A DNA stretch of 64,000 nucleotides from the NCBI GenBank assembly GCA_012845835.1, contig JABAKD010000025.1, positions 214,001-278,000 of the forward strand, read 5' to 3'. Shown here piece by piece: positions 58,001-64,000 of this stretch. The position numbers were made by a program, and so were the translations under genes. The notes beneath the pieces are model-generated. The model saw only the letters and a program-made list of their open reading frames with translations. It ran no database searches and was not told where the DNA came from. Source of the DNA: Undaria pinnatifida (lineage: Eukaryota; Sar; Phaeophyceae; Laminariales; Alariaceae). Position 1 is the first letter of the stretch. Each line of letters begins with the position of its first letter.

Positions 58001-61000
58001 TCCCGACTTAGTGCTTTCCGACCATCTCTCGATTTTCGGTTACTATACTAAACGTTGTCATGCTAATCATTCAATTTTACGCGGGAGCTCACGCCTGCGA
58101 TACATTTCGTGGGAGATTGTACCACTGTTTGGTAGGCGTGGCGTCCGCGTACTTTTCTTTTTCCGAGATGGAAATGCAGCCCATGTTTTTTTGGGACAAA
58201 CTAACTGGGATTAGTATAGAATAACCTGTGCAGTTGTAAACGACGGATTGACGCCCGGCGCTGGTTTGACGCAGAAATGCGTTGCCGAATGCTGCAGTGG
58301 CCTTGAAACAACATCGACCCGGCGACCTGCAGTAGATCAGTGAAGTAGATCAGTGCAGTAAATCAGTGCAGTAGATGAGAACAATACGAAAAGTCAGCCC
58401 ACCGGGATTTGTGAGTGTATGGTGCCTGGATGGTGCCTTCATGACGAGAACGAACGAACATGCCCCGCCCCCGCCCCTGCGCTTCTGCGTGTTTGAAACC
58501 GTGTTTATCGCAAGAAAGAGGTGAATACAGGTGAACACAGGCAATCTGTCATAACGCGAGATTTGGGAGTTGATGGACAGCTCGGACGATAAGTTTGTAG
58601 CAGGGGGACTGTAGGGGTCCGATAGGGGTCCGCCAATAAGCCGATCGGAGTGAGGCGATATCCCGATATTAGGCGACCAAAATCGCTCGGCGCGTCCGGA
58701 ATTGCAATACAATACAGTAGTACAGTACTCATTACCTGGAACGAATAAGGCGGCTTCCCCCGATAAGGCGGTCATATTGCTCTGGCATATCATACACAAC
58801 ACCGCCTTACCCGGGGACCCCAAGTACAACTAACATACTACTAGTAGTGCTAGTATTAGTACCACTGTAGCACGTAGGCGTTGTGAGATTCATCATTGGA
58901 GGAGTTGTATCCCTCTAATGCTCCACGGGTACACGCACATGAATGACCCATCTCATGGCCTAGTTGGAGGGCGAAAATAATTGTCGAACTCAAATGATGT
59001 TGAAACGATGGCGGACAGGAGACAAGAGACGAGAGACGAAAGCTCCTTCCTCGGCTGAGGAGCTTGCCTGCGTCACGATGCAGAAGCGTTTGGCGAAAAA
59101 GGGCTAACCTTAACCCTTTGGTGGCACATAGTAGCACGCATCCTAAGCTGTTTTGCCTTGACAATTGTCTAGTTTGTTAGCGAGCATTCTACCGTCCTTC
59201 ACGACCAAGCCTACGGCATGCTATTATTAAATATTAGGGGGGATGTTACGATGGTGCTATGATGGTGTTATGATATACCCCCATTTTCGCCTACGGAATT
59301 GAGCTATCATATCATATCATATCATATCATATCATATCATATCATATCATATCATATCATGTCATATCATATCGTACCCGCACGAGTGACACTCCGTACC
59401 TCACCGATGAAAGATACTTTTGGCGATTTGTTTTGCGCAGCTTTAAAAACTTTCCGTTTCATTACGGATTGGCATCGCAAAATAACGGCGCGAAACCTGA
59501 AAACTGCAAAAAGGAACAGGGGGGTTACTCGTGCGAGTGACCCCGAACCACAGCAAAAAAAAGGCCCCGATACCCTATCCTCCTACCCTACCCTCCTACC
59601 CTACCCTCATACCCTACCCTCCTACCCTATCCTCCTACCCTACCCTCATACCCTACCCTCATACCCTACCCTCCTACCCTACCCTCCTACCCTATCCTCC
59701 TACCCTACCCTCCTACGGTATCCTGCTTCTCACGTGAAAAATTACATCTATCTCTAGGCCTTCCGGCGTGGTTGTGTGTCCCAAACAGTGACGAGGGGTA
59801 CCCTTGGTTGCGTTTTGGGTCTATATTGGAAGTACTAGGTATAGTGTTGCTGTCTTATCACTCCGCTTGGTAGAACTACTTTATTCGCGTTTGAATATGT
59901 GGATGTACGGCGCGATACCAATCAGCGCCGACGTGAGGTATTCCTGCTCTTTGCCTCCTCCTCGTCGTCCTCCTCCTCGGTTTTGAGGGGGTGCCGGGTG
60001 TTTGCCATTTTTGCCATTGTTACTGTGGGGATTGATGTATAGTCTAGTCCACTTGTTTGCGGATGGTCTAAATGCACGCATACCTTATATGTAAAGCCTG
60101 TGCGCCAGTGTTGAACTCCTTCCATTGTGGTTCCCGACCCTTACGCGCCTTCGGCTTGTCCTTGTTGCTTGACAGAAAACATGTCAGGAGGCAGTGCTTT
60201 GACCCCTTGACAGGAAACAACCTTGCAAAAGCAACCCTTCAATGGCACTAGTTTTTCCTCAGTTTGCCCGACACCACAATACTCGGCTTTAGTGTGGAAC
60301 ACTCGGCCCTTCGTCCATCTTCACAGCGCGCGGTTTTCCTTGCTTGACTTGCCTCGTGACTTGTTTGCTTGACAGGGCTCTGGAACCACGCTCAACATGC
60401 GGAGCTCGGTCAGGAGGCTCAGGGCGCTTCAGGTACGTGTTTCACCGTGTCGTGCACGCTGTTGCGCAGGGATGTCTTGCGCAAGCGTAGGGTTGTGCGA
60501 GAAATGGTATTTCTAGTGGTTGGTTTTGTTTTCTTTGTACCGTTGTCTTCGCTTACGGCGTGATTACGTCGTGAATGTCGGATTCTTACGCCTGTTTCGT
60601 GTTCGGATTGCCGTTTTCCATCCGTTTGCCGAGTGTAGTTCGAGATTGAACCACAGCTTTCAACGCGGTTGAGGAACAAATACGTTTTTTTACGGCAAAG
60701 GTGGGCATGCTGTGTATTTGTAGCGCTTTGGTGCAACCATGTGCTCTATTGTTTTGTGGCTGCACCTATCGTAGCGCAGCTGCTGGCAGCATAACTACCA
60801 CCTACATGGTACCCAATATCCTCCAGCAAGTTGCCGGTACGTACAGCGCAATACTGCTTGCCAACTCAGGGGGTATCCTACTCTTTCGCTGAGTCGTACT
60901 TTCAAGGCAAAACCGCGTTTAACAGGATATACAAGTTTCGACAATCTGTGCAGTGTTGCACTGAAACTTCGAACAAGGCTGTAAAAATAGGCAATCATCT

Positions 61001-63545
61001 TTACGTTACTGGCTGATATGCCAGGCCTCCTCGGCGACGCTGGGCGATCGACAATGGACAGAGCCACAACATTACTTTCGTGCTTCTTTCCCATCGTCGA
61101 CTACCTTGGCAGGTGGCTCAGTCCCCGCCGAGCTGCGACATTTATTAGCCCTTCTGAAGTGTGTGGAGGAAAGGGGCTATCTTGGCTTTGACAACAACCC
61201 ATGGGCAGAGCCGCCCGAGGCTGTTGTGAAGAACGGCATGACGGCCGTGATGTCGTATTACGACGACCTATATTCTGAAGCCTGCATTGTTCGGCGTAAC
61301 AGTGTCAAAGTCGTGCTCGTCGGGCAAGAAGGGGCAGGCAAAACGAGGTGATACATCCGTTGTTTGGCATCGACGCTCATCTCCTAGCTCAAGAGTTGGC
61401 ACGATTTTTCAATTTACAATAACGTTACTCAGCGAGTTCACGCTGGTGAGACGCCCACAAGCCATTCAGAGCACGCACACGTTTGTATTTTTATTTTTTC
61501 CGGCCACGTTGCTGGGTTGACGGCACCGTAGGCAAAGCAACCTCCCCTCTCACAAATTGACTCAGGCCCGTTGCTGTCCGGCAATGATGCTCCATGGCAT
61601 TATTTTAATAGTTGCACCCGTAGGTTTCAAGATTGTCACAGCGTCTTGTACGTCTTGTTGGCAATGTCGAGGTGGACATCCACCTGGGACAGCTTCCCTT
61701 TGGGTGCCTCTATGTGCTACTTGTATGCATACCAGGTATTGCCTCAACTCCTTTGCATTTGGAAACCCATCTTTGGCGAAAAGTTACTTGCAATTTGTAT
61801 CGGGAGGGTTTGAGGGCTCGAAAGAGGTTGTGTCTCACCACATGCATACGGCACTTGCCGCGGACACCACTATTAAAAGGAAACAGTGTTTGGTTCATTT
61901 GATATTCCAGTATTTTCTTTATATGCTCGTGCCTGCAGAGACTTGTCGTATGGGCCAAGCGTCTTGGCCTTTCCACATGTGGCTGAATGTCACACAAGCT
62001 AATTTCTCACATCGAAACGCAAATCTTCACGTAATGGTGCACCTGGTACCGCTTAGTGCAGCCGTCACCTACTAGTGCTAGTACTAGTACAGTAGTGACG
62101 TTTTATGCTCCGCTTGGAAATGTAGGATTGACAAGTATTCTCACTGGCCTCGAACTCACGCAAATGTTCTCGCCGTTATGTTTCCGCTTCGGCCCCATCG
62201 GTCATGGTATGCTGGCGCACGTTTTGGGCAGCTTGTGCAGGAGTATGAAGGCCGGCCGAGCCACCCCCACCGATGGATCGACCGAGAGCACAGTTTTTGC
62301 AGATGTGGAGACCTTAGAGCTCAACGACGCCTCCGTTCGCGTGTACGATTGTGCTGGACAGGTATTCCGTTGTTGCGGCCACATGTATTGGACATGTCGG
62401 TTGATAGCGTTTCCCAGAGCTGCCGTGGCTAGCAAATTTACCTCATGGGTAATGCTTGTCTGACACCTAAGATCCTTGGGTTGTCTGGCTGGCGCCAGAT
62501 TCCTCTCGTTGGTATCTCATTGCGCAGAATGCTGTTAGTAAATAAAAAGAAGCGATTTGATCAGCTCAACGTATTCCCTGGTACTTTGATGCTTGCTTGA
62601 CGGCTTCGACAGGTTGCCTACACGGGGCTACTGCAGATGTTTCTGACGCCGCGGGCCGTGTGCCTCGTGGTGTGCAATGCTGGAGCGGTTGGACTGCGAG
62701 ATGGCGCGGCGGGTGGCCAGCTAGAGGAAGACATCGGCACCCTCGAGAAATTACGTGTATGTGATTGGATGCGATCCCTTTCTCAGCGCGTGCCTCGAAG
62801 CGACGTCATCCTTGTTGCCACCAAGTGCGACCTCGCGGGGGAGAACGCTGCTGATATAGCTCGGAGAATAGACGAAGCTTGTCAGACATGGTTGGCAGGG
62901 TGGGTTGAAGCCGGCATGGCGCCCGTGCGGCTGGAAGACGAGGTTTGTCTCACGAGCTGTTTCGCGGCAACCTCAGAGGGACAAGGGAAGCCTAGCAACG
63001 GTAGGATGGGGGAAGCTTGGGAGTGCGACTGGCGCGAGGACATGACATCGGAATCGCCGCCAAGCCTGCTCCATCGGGTCGTGAATAAGAGGGACGGAAG
63101 CGGTCTTCGTGGAGCTGAAATGATGCTTCCTAATAGCTGGAACATTGCCCTCGCTGTCCTCGACGCTCTGGAGCACGGGGTGTGAGTTTTGCCTCGAGAT
63201 AGGTCCAAAATGGTCTTATGATGCTGATTTAATCGCATAACTTAAATCGAAGGTTGAAAACAGTCAGGTAGTCACACGTTTCACATGGTTTCGATGCCGT
63301 CTGACACGCGCATTGGTCATTTTTTCATCATTATGCAGAGATCCCGTGGAAGCTGTGGTTGAACGATCACCTCGGCGCGATGGCGGGGTGGAGAGCAACC
63401 CGGCAGCCTCCAAGCCGGAGCCATTCAAGGGCATCACGGTGGAAGAACTCAAGTTGAGATGGCTGGCTGTCGTTAAAACGTTGTCGGAGAATGGCATCGA
63501 AGTCAAGAACCCGGGGCATGCTTTGGAGGGGGCGCTTTCTATCAG
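34757..63545 (+). CDS. LRR-ROCO GTPase gene (start exon unresolved, 3' part beyond window)
   Basis: Whole-gene entry; exons are listed separately. Order: LRR cap exon, thirteen 72-nt LRR exons, exon with last LRR plus P-loop, two more Roc exons, and one exon leading to COR. All LRR exon junctions are phase 1, so any LRR exon can be lost, gained or reordered without breaking the frame. About 768 residues are in the window. Roc motifs: G1 GQEGAGKT-S, G3 DCAGQ, G4 ATKCD. Known of the family: Roc-COR proteins are GTP-regulated dimers with LRRs as ligand or partner surface. In brown algae LRR-ROCO genes show fast exon turnover and are candidate pathogen receptors. The receptor role here is inference. 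Introns run from 157 bp to 3.5 kb. The gene continues right of 64000. Confidence 0.93.
36095..36245. repeat. Tandem repeat of about 35-40 bp (TTGTCCATGGGAGCwTTACTC)
   Basis: Four to five imperfect units in the intron just before LRR exon 2. Confidence 0.85.
36278..36349 (+). CDS. ROCO LRR exon 2
   Basis: 72 nt, phases 1 and 1; acceptor TTGTCAG, donor GTGATC (weak). One LRR: IPPELGGLVALEDLSLRKN. Confidence 0.92.
37678..37738. repeat. Microsatellite (GATGGyATGAT)
   Basis: Imperfect ATGATGGCATGAT units. The rest of intron 36350-38090 shows no gene. Confidence 0.85.
38091..38162 (+). CDS. ROCO LRR exon 3
   Basis: 72 nt, phases 1 and 1; acceptor TTAACAG, donor GTGAGT. One LRR: IPKELGKLRALKELDLCAN. 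Confidence 0.95.
   Translation, partial: AAYLRSSGSCGRSRSSICVQTNL
38698..38765. repeat. TATAG repeat followed by TTAGGG-like tract
   Basis: Imperfect AGTATAGTATAG, then GGGTTAGGGTTGGGTTGGGG, similar to the TTAGGG-type telomere repeat. The 3' end of dispersed family F is near 38826-38855 and an A-run near 38960. Confidence 0.85.
39677..39748 (+). CDS. ROCO LRR exon 4
   Basis: 72 nt, phases 1 and 1; acceptor CTTCCAG, donor GTGAGG. One LRR: IPEELGKLQALKKLSLSRN. Of the other LRR exons it is closest to exon 3 (shared GGAGCTCGGGAAGCTGC). Confidence 0.95.
39800..40021. mobile_element. Hairpin element, arms of about 70 bp (MITE-like)
   Basis: The left arm 39800-39870 (ACTCCAGCTG, TTTGTCGAAAC, GCTGTGTCTGATACT) is complementary to the right arm 39954-40021 (AGTATCACACACAGCTTGC, GTTTCGACGAAA, CAGCTGGAATGTG). 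A half-copy is at 30350-30450. It lies 52 bp after LRR exon 4. Confidence 0.85.
40270..40430. repeat. Triplet repeat (GTT/GGT)
   Basis: TTGTTGTTGG and GGTGGTGGTG runs. The polyThr/Asn reading on the minus strand is an artefact. Confidence 0.9.
40580..40796. repeat. 13-bp tandem repeat (TATCTTAGAGTGG)
   Basis: About 17 units of 12-13 bp, some lacking one G. Confidence 0.95.
40800..42854 (+). other. Rest of the intron between LRR exons 4 and 5, no gene seen
   Basis: It contains TATTGTACCATATTGTACC repeats near 41030-41065, a CACTCGTCACTCGTCGCTCGT repeat at 41310-41367, and the perfect palindrome TGGGTTCGAACCCA near 42486. Open frames are short. Confidence 0.55.
42855..42926 (+). CDS. ROCO LRR exon 5
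   Basis: 72 nt, phases 1 and 1; acceptor TTGCCAG, donor GTGAAA (weak). One LRR: IPPQLGNLGALQELRCHSN. Cys replaces the usual Leu of the core strand. Confidence 0.94.
43108..43175. repeat. 15-bp tandem repeat (CATTGCAGATrACAT)
   Basis: Four units in the intron after LRR exon 5. Confidence 0.9.
43452..43665. repeat. 10-bp tandem repeat (AACCTTAGCT), about 20 copies
   Basis: Nearly perfect AACCTTAGCT/AACCTTAGTT units; degenerate at the right end, where they read TTAGCTAAGG. Confidence 0.95.
43690..43800. mobile_element. Short inverted-repeat element, copy 2 (right part), between two tandem arrays
   Basis: It matches copies 1 and 3 in GAACAGGAGGGTCACTC-CGCGAG and CGAGCCGCTGCAAAAAAA. The left terminus is diverged. 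It lies between the 10-bp array at 43452-43665 and the 5-bp array at 43893-44020. Confidence 0.55.
43893..44020. repeat. 5-bp tandem repeat (GACCC), about 24 copies
   Basis: Near-perfect CGACC units; polyGly/Ser/Arg reading on the minus strand is an artefact. Confidence 0.95.
44318..44405. repeat. Dispersed repeat, copy 2 (first copy 24645-24735)
   Basis: Same orientation and block order as copy 1. Small repeats follow at 44690-44735 (CCCCTCAATAGTG) and 44835-44870 (TTGCAGCCG), and a TTGGG-rich tract at 45310-45380. Confidence 0.7.
45521..45743. repeat. Tandem duplication, period 112 bp, just upstream of LRR exon 6
   Basis: TGAACTTGTTCTTGTCTTTT at 45521 is repeated at 45633; both units run through GCGCCGATCCAGCGCACTG to CATGGAGCATTTT. 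Few changes: a recent duplication in the acceptor-side intron. Confidence 0.95.
45790..45861 (+). CDS. ROCO LRR exon 6
   Basis: 72 nt, phases 1 and 1; acceptor CGAGCAG, donor GTGAGC. One LRR: IPRELGKLHALKNVLLYRN. Confidence 0.95.
46875..46946 (+). CDS. ROCO LRR exon 7
   Basis: 72 nt, phases 1 and 1; acceptor TTTCAG, donor GTGAGC. One LRR: IPEELGNLGALERLGLSSN, ending QLTG. Confidence 0.95.
46947..48621 (+). other. Intron between LRR exons 7 and 8, no gene seen
   Basis: A short TTGTCTTGTC repeat is near 47580-47600. Open frames are short and lack motifs. Confidence 0.6.
48622..48693 (+). CDS. ROCO LRR exon 8
   Basis: 72 nt, phases 1 and 1; acceptor TTTCAG, donor GTGAGT. One LRR: IPAELGSLGALVTLQLENN. 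Confidence 0.95.
49933..50004 (+). CDS. ROCO LRR exon 9
   Basis: 72 nt, phases 1 and 1; acceptor TTTCAG, donor GTGAGC. One LRR: IPPALGTIENLFSLDLSDN. It is the most divergent of the full-length repeats (ENL instead of GAL). Confidence 0.95.
50030..50121. repeat. Tandem duplication, period 46 bp, just after LRR exon 9
   Basis: AAAGAAACTTGGAGTATAAA starts at 50030 and 50076. A further repeat of about 37 bp (TACCGTACCGCrTAAGGTTA) is at 50376-50470 and TTAGGG-like sequence at 50717-50745. Confidence 0.92.
50946..51017 (+). CDS. ROCO LRR exon 10
   Basis: 72 nt, phases 1 and 1; acceptor TTTCAG, donor GTGAGA. One LRR: IPVELGNLGALYFLRLEKN. Confidence 0.95.
51967..52038 (+). CDS. ROCO LRR exon 11
   Basis: 72 nt, phases 1 and 1; acceptor GTGCAG, donor GTGAGC. 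One LRR: IPPQLGKLKALYQLGLSNN, ending NLEG. Same subgroup as exons 5 and 13. Confidence 0.95.
52380..52450. repeat. 12-bp tandem repeat (GGAGGTGTTGAG)
   Basis: Six imperfect units in the intron after LRR exon 11. The rest of intron 52039-53797 shows no gene; 52800-53400 is AT-rich. Confidence 0.92.
53798..53869 (+). CDS. ROCO LRR exon 12
   Basis: 72 nt, phases 1 and 1; acceptor TTTCCAG, donor GTGAGG. One LRR: IPAELGNLGALHSFHLEHN. Confidence 0.95.
54773..54844 (+). CDS. ROCO LRR exon 13, with GC donor
   Basis: 72 nt, phases 1 and 1; acceptor TTGTGCAG. One LRR: IPPQLGNLHALGRLNVNNN. The donor reads AAAG|GCGAGT: a GC-AG intron in an otherwise strong donor context, the only one in this gene. Confidence 0.93.
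55570..55715. repeat. 12-bp tandem repeat (AGTCAGTAGTCT)
   Basis: About 11 units. A shorter CTAACCCTATGGCT repeat with telomere-like parts is at 55845-55915. Confidence 0.95.
56110..56230. repeat. Dispersed repeat family F, copy 3
   Basis: CTTCCACTCCAGAGTGATTGGAGCC and TGTGAGAGCAACAGC, diverged from the copies at 27955 and 29806. Confidence 0.7.
56340..56530. mobile_element. MITE-like element with TAGGGG termini, copy 1
   Basis: Left end TAGGGGTCCCTCAGTAAGGC, right end CTGGGGAGCCCCTA (inverted). Internal TAAGGCGGT motifs, CAAAATCGCTGGGCGCG and TATTGCTCTGGCA are shared with 58609-58826. No coding capacity. Confidence 0.8.
56589..56730. repeat. Exact or near-exact tandem duplication, period 71 bp
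   Basis: ACTATATCCATACATACTAC begins at 56589 and 56660. Confidence 0.95.
57575..57646 (+). CDS. ROCO LRR exon 14
   Basis: 72 nt, phases 1 and 1; acceptor CTCCAG, donor GTGAGC. One LRR: VPAELGRLGALRTLRLEDN. Confidence 0.95.
58609..58826. mobile_element. MITE-like element with TAGGGG termini, copy 2
   Basis: Left end TAGGGGTCCGATAGGGGTCC, right end CCGCCTTACCCGGGGACCCC (inverted). It shares the interior blocks with copy 1 in the same orientation. Confidence 0.8.
59300..59372. repeat. 5-bp tandem repeat (TATCA)
   Basis: About 14 units; the preceding sequence ATGATATACCCCCATTTTC is shared with 5098-5117, left of the other ATCAT array. Confidence 0.95.
59379..59535. mobile_element. Short inverted-repeat element, copy 3 (MITE-like), between two tandem arrays
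   Basis: Left end CGCACGAGTGAC, right end GTTACTCGTGCG: terminal inverted repeats with one mismatch. The right part GGAACAGGGGGGTTACTC matches copies 1 and 2. Confidence 0.65.
59566..59720. repeat. 15-bp tandem repeat (TACCCTACCCTCCTA)
   Basis: About ten units, some with CATA for CCTA; directly right of the element at 59379-59535. Confidence 0.95.
60376..60432 (+). pseudogene. Degenerate LRR exon (57 nt), probably a dead LRR cassette
   Basis: Bounded by TTGCTTGACAG and a usable donor CAG|GTACGT. The centre GCGGAGCTCGGTCAG...GGCGCTTCAG matches the nucleotide consensus of the 72-nt exons (GCGGAGCTCGGnnAGCTGCnGGCGCTnnAG). The IP and the second half (the L-x-L-x-x-N part) are missing. It remains phase 1-1 and 57 is a multiple of three, so inclusion would not break the frame but would insert a non-LRR AELGQEAQGA segment. 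Confidence 0.65.
61113..61347 (+). CDS. ROCO exon: last LRR, linker and Roc P-loop
   Basis: Phase 1 in, phase 2 out. It begins VPAELRHLLALLK, a degenerate LRR, then FDNNPWAEPPEAVVKNG as C-terminal cap, a linker with YYDDLYSEA, and VVLVGQEGAGKT, the G1 P-loop of Roc. The Ser after GKT is split by the intron. Confidence 0.95.
61348..62231 (+). other. Intron inside Roc, no gene seen
   Basis: 884 bp. An open frame 61557-62075 has no motif and breaks the Roc fold if retained. The correct junction is fixed by AG|C giving GKTSLCRS. Confidence 0.7.
62232..62361 (+). CDS. ROCO exon: Roc switch region and G3
   Basis: Phase 2 in, phase 0 out, 130 nt. It encodes LCRSMKAGRATPTDGSTEST and ends VRVYDCAGQ, the DxxG (G3) motif. 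Donor CAG|GTATTC. Confidence 0.95.
62613..63181 (+). CDS. ROCO exon: rest of Roc with G4
   Basis: Phase 0 in, phase 2 out, donor GTGAGT. It begins VAYTGLLQMFLTPRAVCLVV, contains VILVATKCDLAGENAADIA (G4 TKCD) and VCLTSCFAATSEG at the G5-like position, and ends in an ALDALEHG helix. Confidence 0.95.
63339..63545 (+). CDS. ROCO exon: Roc-COR linker / start of COR
   Basis: Phase 2 in, phase 2 out, donor CAG|GTACGC. It encodes DPVEAVVERSPRRDGG, a polar linker, then VEELKLRWLAVVKTLSENG, which matches the W-x-x-hydrophobic helix at the start of COR. No continuation was found in 63546-64000, so the next exon lies beyond the window. Confidence 0.88.
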
Positions 63546-64000
63546 GTACGCTTTTCGACCTCGCATGCGACCGTTGCGACTCTGAATGAAGGCGATCGAG
63601 GCAAGCTGGACGATGAAGCTGCAACGCATGAGCTGCGGTACGCTACCTGAGTTCGAACAGCGTGATGCATGAATGTATGTGGGAAAGGCTACGATAGGAG
63701 CAAACTATTGGGGCCTCTCGCTTGAACGGCTCAGAGCCACTTATGCAAGCGGCTAGCAATTCTTGGAAGTATGATCTGCAGCTTCGCGATATGCAATGCC
63801 ACCGAATTGGAATTTTTTCTTACCGGGGCCAACAAATTATTTTTTTAGGTCCCGCGCGAGTAGGCTAGAGTCGGCAGACTATACGGGGGTACCCCCCCCC
63901 TCCCCCTGCCATTGCCGTGGTCTGAGATTCGAACCCAAGAGCAAAGACATGTTTGCATGGGTGCTTCGGTACGTTCTGTTTGGCCGACGTCGAGTATGAT

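Noticed and set aside
1-64000. CRISPR arrays, rRNA genes and bacterial-type operons
   Set aside because: Tandem arrays here have no unique spacers; genes have spliceosomal introns; no rRNA sequence was recognised.

Overview
This window reads as nuclear DNA of a brown alga, most like Ectocarpus. The reasons are long introns packed with short tandem repeats, many dispersed inverted-repeat elements, phase-conserved short exons, and above all a large LRR-ROCO GTPase gene in which single leucine-rich repeats sit on single 72-nt exons. That architecture is known from brown-algal LRR-ROCO genes. The assignment comes from sequence style and gene architecture; no database was searched.

Left part (about 0.5-15.1 kb, plus strand): one multi-exon gene whose 5' end lies left of the window. 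I reconstructed 18 exons by hand and all exon phases agree. In order they encode part of a cytochrome b561-type membrane core, a cytochrome b5 haem domain, a long charged low-complexity linker, and an FAD/NAD reductase of the NADH-cytochrome b5 reductase type, ending in a stop at 15118-15120. The inferred product is a single-chain transmembrane electron carrier: NAD(P)H to FAD to b5 haem to b561 haems. Its last large intron holds a 1.3-kb GC-rich block with open but mutually out-of-frame reading.

Middle part (15.1-34.7 kb): mostly repeats. It holds a 193-bp tandem duplication, a 1.75-kb foldback element, a 175-bp tandem array, a decayed non-LTR retrotransposon RT fragment followed by a 260-bp purine tract, several MITE-like hairpins, two exons that look armadillo-like and one doubtful minus-strand coding region.

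Right part (34.7-64 kb, plus strand): the LRR-ROCO gene. An N-terminal cap exon is followed by 13 exons of exactly 72 nt, each a complete 24-residue LRR in phase 1-1. Next come a degenerate LRR exon, a last LRR fused to the Roc P-loop, and three further exons (the rest of Roc and the start of the COR linker). The gene leaves the window before COR is complete. The start codon exon was not resolved. Exons are 3% or less of this span. Introns carry repeats, and several introns share sequence on the donor or acceptor side of the LRR exons, as expected if the exon plus flanking intron is the duplicated unit. The extracellular or ligand-sensing role of the LRR domain is inference from published work on brown-algal ROCO proteins; the sequence shows only the domains and exon layout.
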